Assembly (NCBI GenBank): GCA_016192705.1 | Contig: JACPTQ010000044.1 | Location: 1-64,000 of the forward strand | DNA from: Deltaproteobacteria bacterium | GTDB lineage: Bacteria > Myxococcota > JACPTQ01 | Direction of reading: 5' to 3' | DNA length: 64,000 bases | Shown here: in pieces, positions 25,297 through 33,473 of the stretch | Position numbering within the stretch: position 1 is the first letter of the stretch | How the letters are laid out: each line of letters begins with the position of its first letter | Translations under genes and position numbers: made by a program | The notes under the pieces: model-generated | The model's input: the letters and a program-made list of their open reading frames with translations, nothing else | What the model was told of the DNA's origin: nothing | Database searches by the model: none

Positions 25297-25392
25297 GGGG
25301 CGAGGAACGCTTCGACTGTGATAGGGTGTTTAGAGACACGCAAGCCCCTACACATCCCCAACACCCCACAGTCCCCTATCGTTCCCCGCCCC
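25297..25392 (-). terminator. Long terminator-like hairpin overlapping a six-tract G-quadruplex motif
   Basis: On the minus strand, downstream of pilA, GGGGCGGGGAACG pairs with CGTTCCTCGCCCC (12 of 13) and an inner arm GACTGTG/CACAGTC plus GGGTGTT/AACACCC continues the stem; the last arm is followed by G and seven T (25296-25289), an intrinsic terminator layout. The 5' arm also contains six runs of four G (complements of C runs at 25345-25348, 25356-25359, 25364-25367, 25373-25376, 25384-25387, 25389-25392) separated by 7, 4, 5, 7 and 1 bases. Hairpin and quadruplex use the same G tracts and exclude each other. 25393-25688 shows no gene. Confidence 0.75.
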
Positions 25393-25688
25393 TATCGCCC
25401 GGGAGAGCGACTCCAGGCGAATATGTTATGAACGAGAAGAGAGCAACGGGCGTTCCATGTGCTGCTGCAAATGGTCTTTGCGCGCGAAGTCACTGTTTCT
25501 ATGGATTATTCCGAGGGCCGTCACAGAATCTTCGCGCCGCGCAAGCTGTTTTCGGATGGATGAACGCCCCTACAGACGTGCATCGAAATCACAGGTCACC
25601 GGCCGTGAATCGACTCCACGACACTACTGTCAGGCGATTGGCTTTTTGTCAGAGGATGTCAGGTTGGATTGGAGAGGAGGCGCGGGTG

Positions 25689-26258
25689 CTATTCGAGCGG
25701 CTGGTACTTATAAAGGCCCGAGCCGCCCTGCACGTTACGGTAGGCGTCGACTCGACCGGTACGCTCGTATTGCGAAAACACTCCGTCGCAGTTCAAATCA
25801 CCCCAGGCGTGTGCCGTGAATGACGCCGCCGTGTCCGTACCGGCAGCCGAGTACTGGTACGAGTAATAGAACGGATCGTCAACCGCGAAGTTGAGCGCAT
25901 TCCAGGTTGAGTTGCTGTTCCAGATGGTCGAGCTGGTTCCACCGAACCCCGGCGCGCCGCATTTGTCTCCTGCTTGGCCGCAACAGATCCCCCTTGTAGG
26001 AGTCGGATTCTGACCCGCTGGGAATTGCTTCGCGATGATGGTGCCCGTGCGAGCCGCGAACTCTTCCTCGTAGTACGAAACCGACGAGTCGAACAACTTG
26101 CGGATGTTCATCGTTGCTTCGCTGGTCTTTGAACGGCGGATATATTTCATAAACGCCGGAATCGCGACCGCCGCGAGAATACCGATAATCGCGACAACGA
26201 TCATGAGCTCGATGAGTGTGAAGCCTTTCAGCTTCTTGCTTCTAAGCTTGCTCAACAT
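25689..26258 (-). CDS. pilA: Type IV pilin (PilA-like major pilin candidate)
   Basis: 189 residues. Short basic leader [12 protein letters not shown], then cleavage before [20 protein letters not shown], with Glu5 of the mature protein present. The hydrophobic N-terminal helix is followed by [20 protein letters not shown] and a globular domain with an early CC pair ([11 protein letters not shown]) and a late Cys (DLNCDG) suited to a disulfide loop. The leader would be cut and the new N-terminus methylated by PilD, encoded elsewhere. Transcription probably depends on sigma-54 (promoter at 26456-26471). Used for twitching or social motility. It could be a paralogue rather than the major pilin. 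Confidence 0.9.
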   Translation of the reverse strand: MLSKLRSKKLKGFTLIELMIVVAIIGILAAVAIPAFMKYIRRSKTSEATMNIRKLFDSSVSYYEEEFAARTGTIIAKQFPAGQNPTPTRGICCGQAGDKCGAPGFGGTSSTIWNSNSTWNALNFAVDDPFYYSYQYSAAGTDTAASFTAHAWGDLNCDGVFSQYERTGRVDAYRNVQGGSGLYKYQPLE

Positions 26259-26444
26259 TCGTTCTGCCTCCTCGTGTAAGGCGTCAAATGAGACGCCGTA
26301 AAAACCATGGGCGAAATAACGTCGCCCTCACAATCCCCCATTTCTTGAACCAGTGACCACGCTTATCGTGGCCTACCCTCCTTTCAAGGGCCGGCTCTTC
26401 GACCGGCGCCATGACCGTGGCAATCAAGATTCAATTATTCGCAT
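26259..26444 (-). promoter_or_regulatory. Long structured 5' leader of pilA
   Basis: About 185 bases separate the predicted transcription start from the pilA ATG. On the minus strand the leader holds GCCGG-TCGAAGA-GCCGGC and GGCCACG-ATAA-GCGTGGTC hairpins, then CGTC-based pairs and an AGGAGG site. I found no match to the c-di-GMP (GEMM) consensus. Such a long leader suggests post-transcriptional control. Confidence 0.4.
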
Positions 26445-26455
26445 AACGGTTCATG

Positions 26456-26471
26456 AGCAACCAGGGTGCCA
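26456..26471 (-). promoter_or_regulatory. Sigma-54 promoter of pilA
   Basis: On the minus strand TGGCACCCTGGTTGCT fits the -24/-12 consensus (TGGCAC, five bases, TTGCW) with the GG and GC dinucleotides 12 bases apart. Sigma-54 with PilR-type activators drives pilA in many proteobacteria. Confidence 0.85.
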
Positions 26472-26673
26472 CGTAATATTAAGCTGACTCGATTTAATAC
26501 GATGTAATTTCAATGGGTTGTGGTCGAAAAAGGCGGCGTCGTTCACGGAAAACCGGCGGAGTGACAATTTTAGGCCAGCCGTTCGCGGCCGACGGCCCAA
26601 AAACGGCCTCTGGGCGTCTCGCGATTTGCGCTCTTACGAACGACGTATTATCAAGGATGGCGAGAGGCGAACA

Positions 26674-27684
26674 ATGGAGGCTGGAGTTCGACATCCGCGT
26701 GGCGCCGCCTTTGCGCTCGATCTGTGGCGGCTTTTTTATATCTTGTTTCCGTTGTTTCTCGCTGGAACTGGCGGAGTTGTAACGGCTGCGCTCTGTGGGG
26801 TGTGGTCGGAAGTCGGGCGAGGTCGACCGTACATCGTGCGAGAGTGGAAAGCCGATCCAGACGTCGAGAAATTTATTGCCGACGACGGGAAGGCGACGTG
26901 GGAGGCGGTGGCGTCTGTGCTTAGCGATGTTGTTGGGGATGCGCGCGGGGCCGCGTGGGACAGTGCGGCCGCGCAAAAGCTCCGCGAGCGGTTCGTCGAC
27001 GAAGCGAAAAAAGAGCCGGCGCTTGAGCGGCTTATTGACCAACTGGCGAAATCGTACGAGGCGATTGTTTTGTTCGCCGAGCGGAGCGAGTCGCGAGTCG
27101 ATATCGCTGCCGTGAAAAAAGCGGTCGGTGAGCGGATTGGCGCTGCGGCGTCGAAGATCGACGGGGCGAAGGCGCGGGTCGCTCGGTTTGCGCGAAACGT
27201 CGCGCTCTATCGGACGAGCCAGTTTGTCGAATACGTGGGATTCGCGAGCCTCGCGGGGACGTTGCGAGGAATGATTTCGGTGGAGAAGCCGGGTGCGGCG
27301 CCCGAAGTTCCGGCTGCGGCGTCGGGGCGCGATCCACTGAAATACTTGAGCGTGATCGACAAGGCGATGTCCGGAAAAATTGGCGTTAAGCGCGAGCTCG
27401 AAGCCGCATGGCGACTCGAGCGCCTCGTCGTCTTGGTTTTAGCGCTTTTGGGTTTTGTGCTTTGGGTGTTTCGCGATGCGAGCCCCGCGTGGCTGTTTCC
27501 CGGTCGGCGCGAAGTTGGCCTTTGTGTTGTGGACGCGGCGACGGGAAACGCGGCGTCGTCACGCGCCTGTGTGATTCGCGGAGCGGTCGCCCTGCTGCTT
27601 CTGCCGGTGCATGGGCTTATGGTCGTCGTGAGCGGGATCGGCGTCGCCGACCGAGTGTCGGGAACGCGCGTCATGAAGAGGTGA
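26674..27684 (+). CDS. Membrane protein of unknown function
   Basis: 336 residues from ATG 26674, with GAGAGG upstream. One hydrophobic helix near the N-terminus (LWRLFYILFPLFLAGTGGVV), a large soluble middle of about 200 residues rich in charged helices, then two C-terminal helices (RLVVLVLALLGFVLWVF and GAVALLLLPVHGLMVVVSGI). No family recognised. Its stop overlaps the GTG start of the HD-domain gene (GTGA), so the two were translated as a pair. Confidence 0.7.
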   Translation: MEAGVRHPRGAAFALDLWRLFYILFPLFLAGTGGVVTAALCGVWSEVGRGRPYIVREWKADPDVEKFIADDGKATWEAVASVLSDVVGDARGAAWDSAAAQKLRERFVDEAKKEPALERLIDQLAKSYEAIVLFAERSESRVDIAAVKKAVGERIGAAASKIDGAKARVARFARNVALYRTSQFVEYVGFASLAGTLRGMISVEKPGAAPEVPAAASGRDPLKYLSVIDKAMSGKIGVKRELEAAWRLERLVVLVLALLGFVLWVFRDASPAWLFPGRREVGLCVVDAATGNAASSRACVIRGAVALLLLPVHGLMVVVSGIGVADRVSGTRVMKR

Positions 27685-28815
27685 GTCCCGTTCAGATTCG
27701 AGATGCGGTGCATGGGACGATAGACGTTTCGGGAGACGAGCGCGTCGTCATTGACCATCCGCTCGTTGCGCGGCTTCGGGGCGTTCGGCAACTCGGGTTT
27801 GTCGAACACGTTTTCCCGGGCGCGACGCACAGCCGGTACGCGCATGCGCTGGGCGTTATGCACGTCGCAACGCGCGTGTTTGATGCGGTTCTCGCGGATG
27901 CGCGCGTTCGGCCGGCGGATCGCGAACGGATGCGACGGGCGCTCCGCATGGCGGCGCTTCTGCACGACGTTGGGCACCCGCCGTTCGGCGCTTATGCGCG
28001 CGGGGACTGATGTTGACGATGTGCTCTGTGTTTTGGGCAACACGCCACGGTTCGTTTTTGAAGGCGTCGATTTCGGACCGCTCCTTCACTCGATTGTTGC
28101 GGGCGAGCTTGACGCCGACCGGATGGATTACCTTTTGCGCGACAGCCATCACACCGGCGTTTCGTATGGGCGTTACGACCACGAGTGGATTGTGCGAAAC
28201 GTCACCATGACCGTTGTCGATAACGCCGCTCGTCTCGCGCTGTCGCATCGGGCGCTCTACGCGTTCGACGATTTTCTTTTCTCGCGACTTCAAATGTTTT
28301 TGGCGGTCTATTTTCATCCGACGCCCGTCGCCTTTGATGAGATGCTGCGTCGCCACTTTGCGTCGAGCGGTGCGACCTTCAAGATTCCTGCCGAGCCGGG
28401 AGCCTTCGCGCACTGTGACGACGGGGCGCTCGTCGAGAATCTTCGTGCGTCGCACGAGCCTTGGGCAGAGCGGATCGTCGCGCGCGTGCCGTTCAAGCTT
28501 TTGTACGAGACGGATGCCGAGCCGGCGCTTGTCGATCGCATCGCGTCCGAGTTGGACGGCGCCGGTGCTTTGAATTTCACAACCACGTCGCGCGGAGTTG
28601 TTTCGAAATATTTTGGTGGCGACGATTCACTTCTCGTGGTCGACGGCGATCGCGTTCGGCCGATTTCAGAGGTTGCGTCTCTACTCAAAAACCACAGCCG
28701 ACCTGTGCAGCTTGCGCGCGTTTACGCAGCGCCCGAGCGTTGGGACGAAGCCGTTTCCGTTCGGAATCGCGTGCGCGCGTCATTCACTCGGGCAGGTAGC
28801 CGGCTTGACGCATGA
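27681..28815 (+). pseudogene. HD-domain phosphohydrolase (dGTPase-like), frameshifted
   Basis: Starts at GTG 27681, overlapping the previous stop. The first 110 codons read MSPVQIRDAVHGTID...HSRYAHALGVMH...AALLHDVGHPPF, the HD fold with its His and HD metal ligands, then stop at 28008-28010. The rest continues in the next frame (+1) from about 28005: SIVAGELDADRMDYLLRDSH and HTGVSYGRYD, matching the same family (COG1078 type). A surplus G in GCGGGGAC would explain the shift. The segment that usually follows GHPPFS and carries a conserved His-Glu pair also seems missing, suggesting a real deletion rather than only a sequencing error. The intact enzyme would hydrolyse deoxynucleotides. The 3' end overlaps the convergent gene by 32 bases. 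Confidence 0.75.
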
Positions 28816-30991
28816 GCCGTCGAACTTCCGCGGAGAGCGGTGTCGTCGGCGTGTGTCGACGCCCCTTTTCAAGGACGGTGAGCGCCGCGCGGAGGCGTGC
28901 GACGATGTCGGGGTGCGCGGCGGCAATGTTTTTTTGACCGAATGGGTCGGTGCGCCGGTCGTACAGCTGGACTTTGTCAACGGGCGCTTTTGCGTTGTGG
29001 GACGGCCACGAAAGAATCGTGTTGCCGGTATCTTCAAGGAAGAGGTGATCCGGCGTCACGAGTCCGCGAATCGATTTGTGATGCGTCATCCCGACGCGCA
29101 CGGGGCCCGCGCGGCCTTCGAGTTCGGGTCGAAGTGAGATGCCGTCAAGGCCTTTGGGGACGGGGATTTGCGCGAGATCGAGCAGCGTCGGGCCGATGTC
29201 AACGAGGCGAGAAAGCGACTTGATGCGGGTTCCAGGTCGGACGCGGCCGGGAGCGTAGATGACGGCGGGCACGCGGAGCGACGCGAGGTTGGGCGTGCCA
29301 AAGACGAACCAGAGGTTTTGTTCGCCAAGGTGCGTTCCGTGATCGCCGAGGACAACAACGATGAGGTCGTCGACGAGCTTTTCGGTGGCGAGTCGTTCGA
29401 GTGTACGGCGAAGCGTCGTGTCGATGTGGTGATAGCCGGCGTCGATGAGGGAGATGATGTGTGCGCGCTCGCGTGGCGTGCTGCGGTCTGGGTGAACGGC
29501 GATTTTGTCAAACTCGGGGCGGGTCACAACGTGCTTGAATCGGCCGGTGTAATCGCGGTCCCAACGCTGGTGTGCGCGCGGCGGGTCGTAGGGGAAATGG
29601 ACGCCGTTCAAGTGGACCCATGCGAAAACAGGCGCGCTCACGTCACGCGCGGCGCGGAAATTCGCGACGAGGCGCTCGAAGCACGGCTCGACGTCGTGCG
29701 GGCGCTCGACGATGTCGAAGCCTTCGACGAGAAACGACGGAAGGTGCGGCGTTCCGATTCGTGCCGTGCGGTAGCCTGCGCGAGCGAACGCGGCGGCGAC
29801 GGTCGGCTGACCCGTCGGGAGGCGGCGGCCATTGAAGGCGCCGTGCGTTTCGGGATGGTAGCCCGAAAAGAGAGCGCCGATCGCTTCCCACGTTTGGCCG
29901 AAGGGCGCAACGGCGTCTTCGAGGAGCGCCCCTTGTGCGGCGAGGCCGTCGATAAACGGCGTTGTCTCGCGCGGGTTTCCGTACGCCGAGAGGCCATCGC
30001 GCCGCGCGCCATCAAGGACAACGACGATGACGTGTGGGCGCTTGGTGGCTGGCAGTTGCCAAAGGGTGGAAGCACCCCACGCAACGGTTGCAGGTCCCTG
30101 CGATTCAAGGGTGAGCGACGACGCACCCGCTGGAATCGGAACGACGTGACGTTTCCATGTGTCCGGTCCGGGGCGCACCACCAGATGCGCCATCTCGCGC
30201 TTTCCACGTCCGAACTGAATCCGCATGAGACTCTCGGCTGGTTTCGTCGGACCAGAGGCGCGGGGAACTTCGACGGTAAAAAGTTCGAGCACGGCGTTCG
30301 TTGAGATCGGAATTTCAAATTCGTAGCGGCTGTCGCTTGTGGCCAGAATCGAATCGACGACGAGCGATGTGCCGCGATGATCGAGGGGCCTATCGATGAG
30401 GCCGCGGTTCCACGCGACGCGCTCCGAGATTTCGAGTGCGGGATCGCGGTGGCCGCGCTCGCGGACGCGAAGGCGTTTAAGTCGCACCAAATCCGCGCCG
30501 GGTCCGGGTTTCGTGACGATGGTAAATCGAAGTGGCAGGTCGGTGCGCCGATCGTCGCCGATGTACCAAAGGTCGGAAACGGTATCCGTGTAATAGGTAT
30601 CGGCGCGCTCCCAGCCGTCGGGTTCGTCGGCCGCCGGATCGGTCGGTGGGAGCGGGGGGAATTTCGAGCGGTCGGGTGTTTCGTTTTCGACGAAGAGGCG
30701 CGTCGCCTTTCGGGGATCGAAGACGTTCGCCTCGATCGTGTAGGCGACGTGGCGACGGGCGGCCACTTCGAAACGCCACGGGGACGGTGTGTGCGGCGGG
30801 TCTTTGACATCCAAGAGAACGATGGGTGCGAGCGCGCGTGTGTCGGTTGTGATTCGCGTCGCAAGGTCGAGGCGTTCCGCGAGGCGAATCGGCGTGTCGA
30901 CGCGCGGCGGTTCTCGCGGTGCCACGACCCAAACGGATGTCGCCGACAAAGCGAGGCCAGAGATAATGAAGAGGCCCGTTGCGAGTTTCAT
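28784..30991 (-). CDS. Alkaline-phosphatase-fold (sulfatase-like) exported enzyme
   Basis: 735 residues from ATG 30991 (ATGA overlap with the gene upstream). N-terminal hydrophobic anchor or signal (LATGLFIISGLALSATSVWV), about 300 residues of beta-rich region, then a sulfatase-like catalytic domain from about residue 355: HVIVVVLDGARRDGLSAYG with metal-binding Asp, PRETTPFIDGLA, and VVVLGDHGTHLGE with the second metal site. The C/S-x-P-S-R formylglycine motif of true sulfatases is absent; the equivalent site reads PFGQTWEAIGALFSGYHP, leaving Thr as likely nucleophile. That favours a phosphotransferase or phosphodiesterase. Last gene of a four-gene operon. Confidence 0.8.
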   Translation of the reverse strand: MKLATGLFIISGLALSATSVWVVAPREPPRVDTPIRLAERLDLATRITTDTRALAPIVLLDVKDPPHTPSPWRFEVAARRHVAYTIEANVFDPRKATRLFVENETPDRSKFPPLPPTDPAADEPDGWERADTYYTDTVSDLWYIGDDRRTDLPLRFTIVTKPGPGADLVRLKRLRVRERGHRDPALEISERVAWNRGLIDRPLDHRGTSLVVDSILATSDSRYEFEIPISTNAVLELFTVEVPRASGPTKPAESLMRIQFGRGKREMAHLVVRPGPDTWKRHVVPIPAGASSLTLESQGPATVAWGASTLWQLPATKRPHVIVVVLDGARRDGLSAYGNPRETTPFIDGLAAQGALLEDAVAPFGQTWEAIGALFSGYHPETHGAFNGRRLPTGQPTVAAAFARAGYRTARIGTPHLPSFLVEGFDIVERPHDVEPCFERLVANFRAARDVSAPVFAWVHLNGVHFPYDPPRAHQRWDRDYTGRFKHVVTRPEFDKIAVHPDRSTPRERAHIISLIDAGYHHIDTTLRRTLERLATEKLVDDLIVVVLGDHGTHLGEQNLWFVFGTPNLASLRVPAVIYAPGRVRPGTRIKSLSRLVDIGPTLLDLAQIPVPKGLDGISLRPELEGRAGPVRVGMTHHKSIRGLVTPDHLFLEDTGNTILSWPSHNAKAPVDKVQLYDRRTDPFGQKNIAAAHPDIVARLRAALTVLEKGRRHTPTTPLSAEVRRLMRQAGYLPE

Positions 30992-32967
30992 GGAGAGTCG
31001 TTCCGAATGAAATGGTCTCGGGCGTCGCGAACTCGGAGCGGGTCGTGGGAAAGCCAATCGAGGAGCGCATCGCGAAGCGGACTCTGCGGCGGATTCCACA
31101 CGACGCCTGATTGCGTGGGCGAATAGACGAGCCGATCGCGCCCGCGCTTTACGAGCCGATGTTTCGCCTCGACGACGCGGTTTTCGTGACGCGGGAGAAG
31201 TGAGAGGAGAAAACCGTCGTCGGGGCCAGCGGAAAGGAGGCGCTCGATTCGCGGATAACGCATCGTTGGGCCGCGCGCGAGTGAGCCGGTGAGCCAAAGC
31301 CCCGTCTCCGCGAACGCGGGGCGCGTAGGGCGAGCTGACGAATCGCCGCGAAGGAGTCGCGCGTGCGAGGCTCCGTCGATAAACGGAAACGGGATTCCCG
31401 CGAGTTCGGCAAGCGTCGGCGCGAGATCGACGAGGCTCACCGTTTCGGGGATGCGAAGGCTGGGAACGACGCCGGGCGCGCGGACAAGCCACGGGACCCG
31501 GTTGGACAGGTCGTTGACGAAATCGTCGCCGTGAAGCGTGCCACCGCCGTTTTCGGAAAGCGCGGCGCCATGGTCGGCTGTCACCATCACAACCGATTCT
31601 CGAAGGCCAGGCTCTCGATCGATGACGTCGAAGATTGTTCCCATCGCGGCGTCAACCTCCGAAAGCGCATTGTCGTAGATTGCGCGAATCTGCTCCACGT
31701 CAGCCTCTGGCGCGGGTCTGTTGGCCTTCGAGATGTCGGCGAGGCTGTGAACGAGGTAGGCGGAGCGGTAGGGTCCGTTGTACCCATTCACGCGAAACCG
31801 GCCGGTAAATGGGTACGACGGTGCCCACGGGATGTGCGTTGTCGAGAAGAAAACGACGACAAAGAGCGGCTCGTCGGCGTTCAAGAGAACGTTCTTTGCG
31901 TGTGTGGCGAGTCGCGCGGCTTCGGCGTTTTCGGGCATGAAGCCGATGACCGGAAACAGCGCGCGGCCAAGCGGGTTGTTGAAGAGTGCGAGAACGACCG
32001 GCGAGCGGATGAGAACTTCGCGTTCGTAGATGGTGCGAAGATCAAGGCGGCGCGGCCCGATCAGCTCGTCGAAGCCGAGGTCGAACGTTGGGAAAAAGTC
32101 GCCGGCGAAGTCGGAGATGGCGACGGTGCGGTAGCCGAAGTTGCGGAAGGCGCGCGCGACGGACGGCAGCGTCGGGAGGCGGCGGGCGCGCGTCGGGAAA
32201 ACGTGGCGAACGCCGTGGCTGTGCGGGTAAAGGCCCGTGAGGATAGAAATCCACGCGGGAACGGTGCGCGCGAGGGGCGAGATGGCGTCGTCGAATGTTG
32301 CGGCGCGGGCGGCGAATCGGTCGATGTTGGGGGTTGTGGGGCGGGTGTGACCGTTCATCGAGATGCGGTCGGGACGAAGCGAATCGGCGACGAGGAGAAC
32401 GACGTGGGGGCGACCAAACCCGCGTGGAACGGGGCGGGAGGCGAAGAGGAGCACGAGACCGAGCACGTTTACGAGCACGACAACGACTACAATCACGGGG
32501 ACGTGGGAGCGAAGATGGGTGCGGCGACGGAAGAGGCCGATGGCGATGGGGACGAAGACGAGCGCAGCAAGAACCGCGTCGATGACAGGCGGCGGAATGA
32601 CGGGGATGAGCGCGCCGAGCGTCACTTCGTAAAGCGCGGGGTGAGCGCCGGCGTCGCGAAGGAGGAGCAGCGTGAAGACGGCGAGAGTGCAGAGGAGATC
32701 GGCGGCGATGCGGCCCATGCGGGATATCGGTTTGAGAACACCTGAGAAACGGCGAAGCGCAGATTGCGAAAAGCCGATGAGCGCACCCTGGGCGACGACG
32801 GCGATGGCGAGGCCGATTTGAAATCGCATGAGGTCGGGTGCGAGCGGGCGAAGCGATTCGTTGATGGCGGCTTCGACGTCGCTGGTGCCCGCGGGGGCGA
32901 GCGCAGCGAGAAAACCGAAATGGGCGACGAGCGCGAGAAGTGCGCCCCACAGGGTGGCGGCGATCAT
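30988..32967 (-). CDS. LtaS-like membrane phosphotransferase (alkaline-phosphatase fold)
   Basis: 659 residues from ATG 32967. About four to five N-terminal transmembrane helices (residues 1-185, e.g. DAVLAALVFVPIAIGLF and VIVVVVVLVNVLGLVLLF) precede an extracytoplasmic sulfatase-like domain: HVVLLVADSLRPDRISMNG, RPTTPNIDRFA, LARTVPAWISILTGLYP and VTADHGAALSENGG. The nucleophile position is Thr (RTVPAW) rather than Cys/Ser-x-Pro-Ser-Arg, as in lipoteichoic acid synthases and phosphoethanolamine transferases. It therefore probably moves a phospho-alcohol head group onto an envelope polymer or lipid. Overlaps both neighbours by four bases. Confidence 0.82.
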   Translation of the reverse strand: MIAATLWGALLALVAHFGFLAALAPAGTSDVEAAINESLRPLAPDLMRFQIGLAIAVVAQGALIGFSQSALRRFSGVLKPISRMGRIAADLLCTLAVFTLLLLRDAGAHPALYEVTLGALIPVIPPPVIDAVLAALVFVPIAIGLFRRRTHLRSHVPVIVVVVVLVNVLGLVLLFASRPVPRGFGRPHVVLLVADSLRPDRISMNGHTRPTTPNIDRFAARAATFDDAISPLARTVPAWISILTGLYPHSHGVRHVFPTRARRLPTLPSVARAFRNFGYRTVAISDFAGDFFPTFDLGFDELIGPRRLDLRTIYEREVLIRSPVVLALFNNPLGRALFPVIGFMPENAEAARLATHAKNVLLNADEPLFVVVFFSTTHIPWAPSYPFTGRFRVNGYNGPYRSAYLVHSLADISKANRPAPEADVEQIRAIYDNALSEVDAAMGTIFDVIDREPGLRESVVMVTADHGAALSENGGGTLHGDDFVNDLSNRVPWLVRAPGVVPSLRIPETVSLVDLAPTLAELAGIPFPFIDGASHARLLRGDSSARPTRPAFAETGLWLTGSLARGPTMRYPRIERLLSAGPDDGFLLSLLPRHENRVVEAKHRLVKRGRDRLVYSPTQSGVVWNPPQSPLRDALLDWLSHDPLRVRDARDHFIRNDSP

Positions 32968-33473
32968 GGAGCGACCGCGCGGGGTCGAAGTGCCACAAGG
33001 CCGGCGGCGATGACGGGCGGTGCGACCGCGAAGAAAAAGAAGCCGAAGGTTGCAAATCCCGCGAGAGCGACGACGATGCCGATGACGAAGCCGTTGTTTT
33101 CATCGAGGAGCACAAGTCGCACGTCGGGTGCGCGTGTCGCCATCTGTTGGAAAAAAACGCCCGCGTAGGCGCCGCCCGCGGCGACGAAAAGAGCGATCAC
33201 TGGGATGGCGGCGGCTGAGAAGGTTAAGAGGTGTGTGAGGAGCCAGACCGCGTAGAAGGCGGCGAGAGCCGCGAACGGCGCGAGTTTGAGGAGGCGGTCG
33301 TTTGCGATCCAAAGGCCGGCGATGAGACCGACGAGCCAGGCGGCGGTCACCGAAAAATAAGAAACAACCGTCGCGCTGACTTCGGCTTGGACGAAAAAGA
33401 AAAAGCCGAACTGGAGAACGGCGAAAAGGATGCCGGCGCCGAAGGCGGCCACGCGGTTTCGAGCGAACGTCAT
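32964..33473 (-). CDS. Small polytopic membrane protein
   Basis: 169 residues from ATG 33473, overlapping the aminopropyltransferase-like gene (ATGA) and itself overlapped by the LtaS-like gene (ATGA). Five hydrophobic helices (FGAGILFAVLQFGFFFFV, SVTAAWLVGLIAGLWI, FAALAAFYAVWLLTHLL, ALFVAAGGAYAGVFF, GFATFGFFFFAVAPPVIAAG). No family named. Its constant coupling to the aminopropyltransferase-like protein suggests it completes that protein's membrane unit. Confidence 0.75.
   Translation of the reverse strand: MTFARNRVAAFGAGILFAVLQFGFFFFVQAEVSATVVSYFSVTAAWLVGLIAGLWIANDRLLKLAPFAALAAFYAVWLLTHLLTFSAAAIPVIALFVAAGGAYAGVFFQQMATRAPDVRLVLLDENNGFVIGIVVALAGFATFGFFFFAVAPPVIAAGLVALRPRAVAP

Noticed and set aside
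26259-26444. c-di-GMP (GEMM) riboswitch in the pilA leader
   Set aside because: The leader lacks the GCACAGGGCAAACC and ACGCAAAGCC type segments. It is described only as structured.
31363-32745. 460-codon plus-strand frame opposite the LtaS-like gene
   Set aside because: Composition is Gly/Arg/Glu-rich without motif, and the opposite strand encodes a clear enzyme in an overlapping operon.
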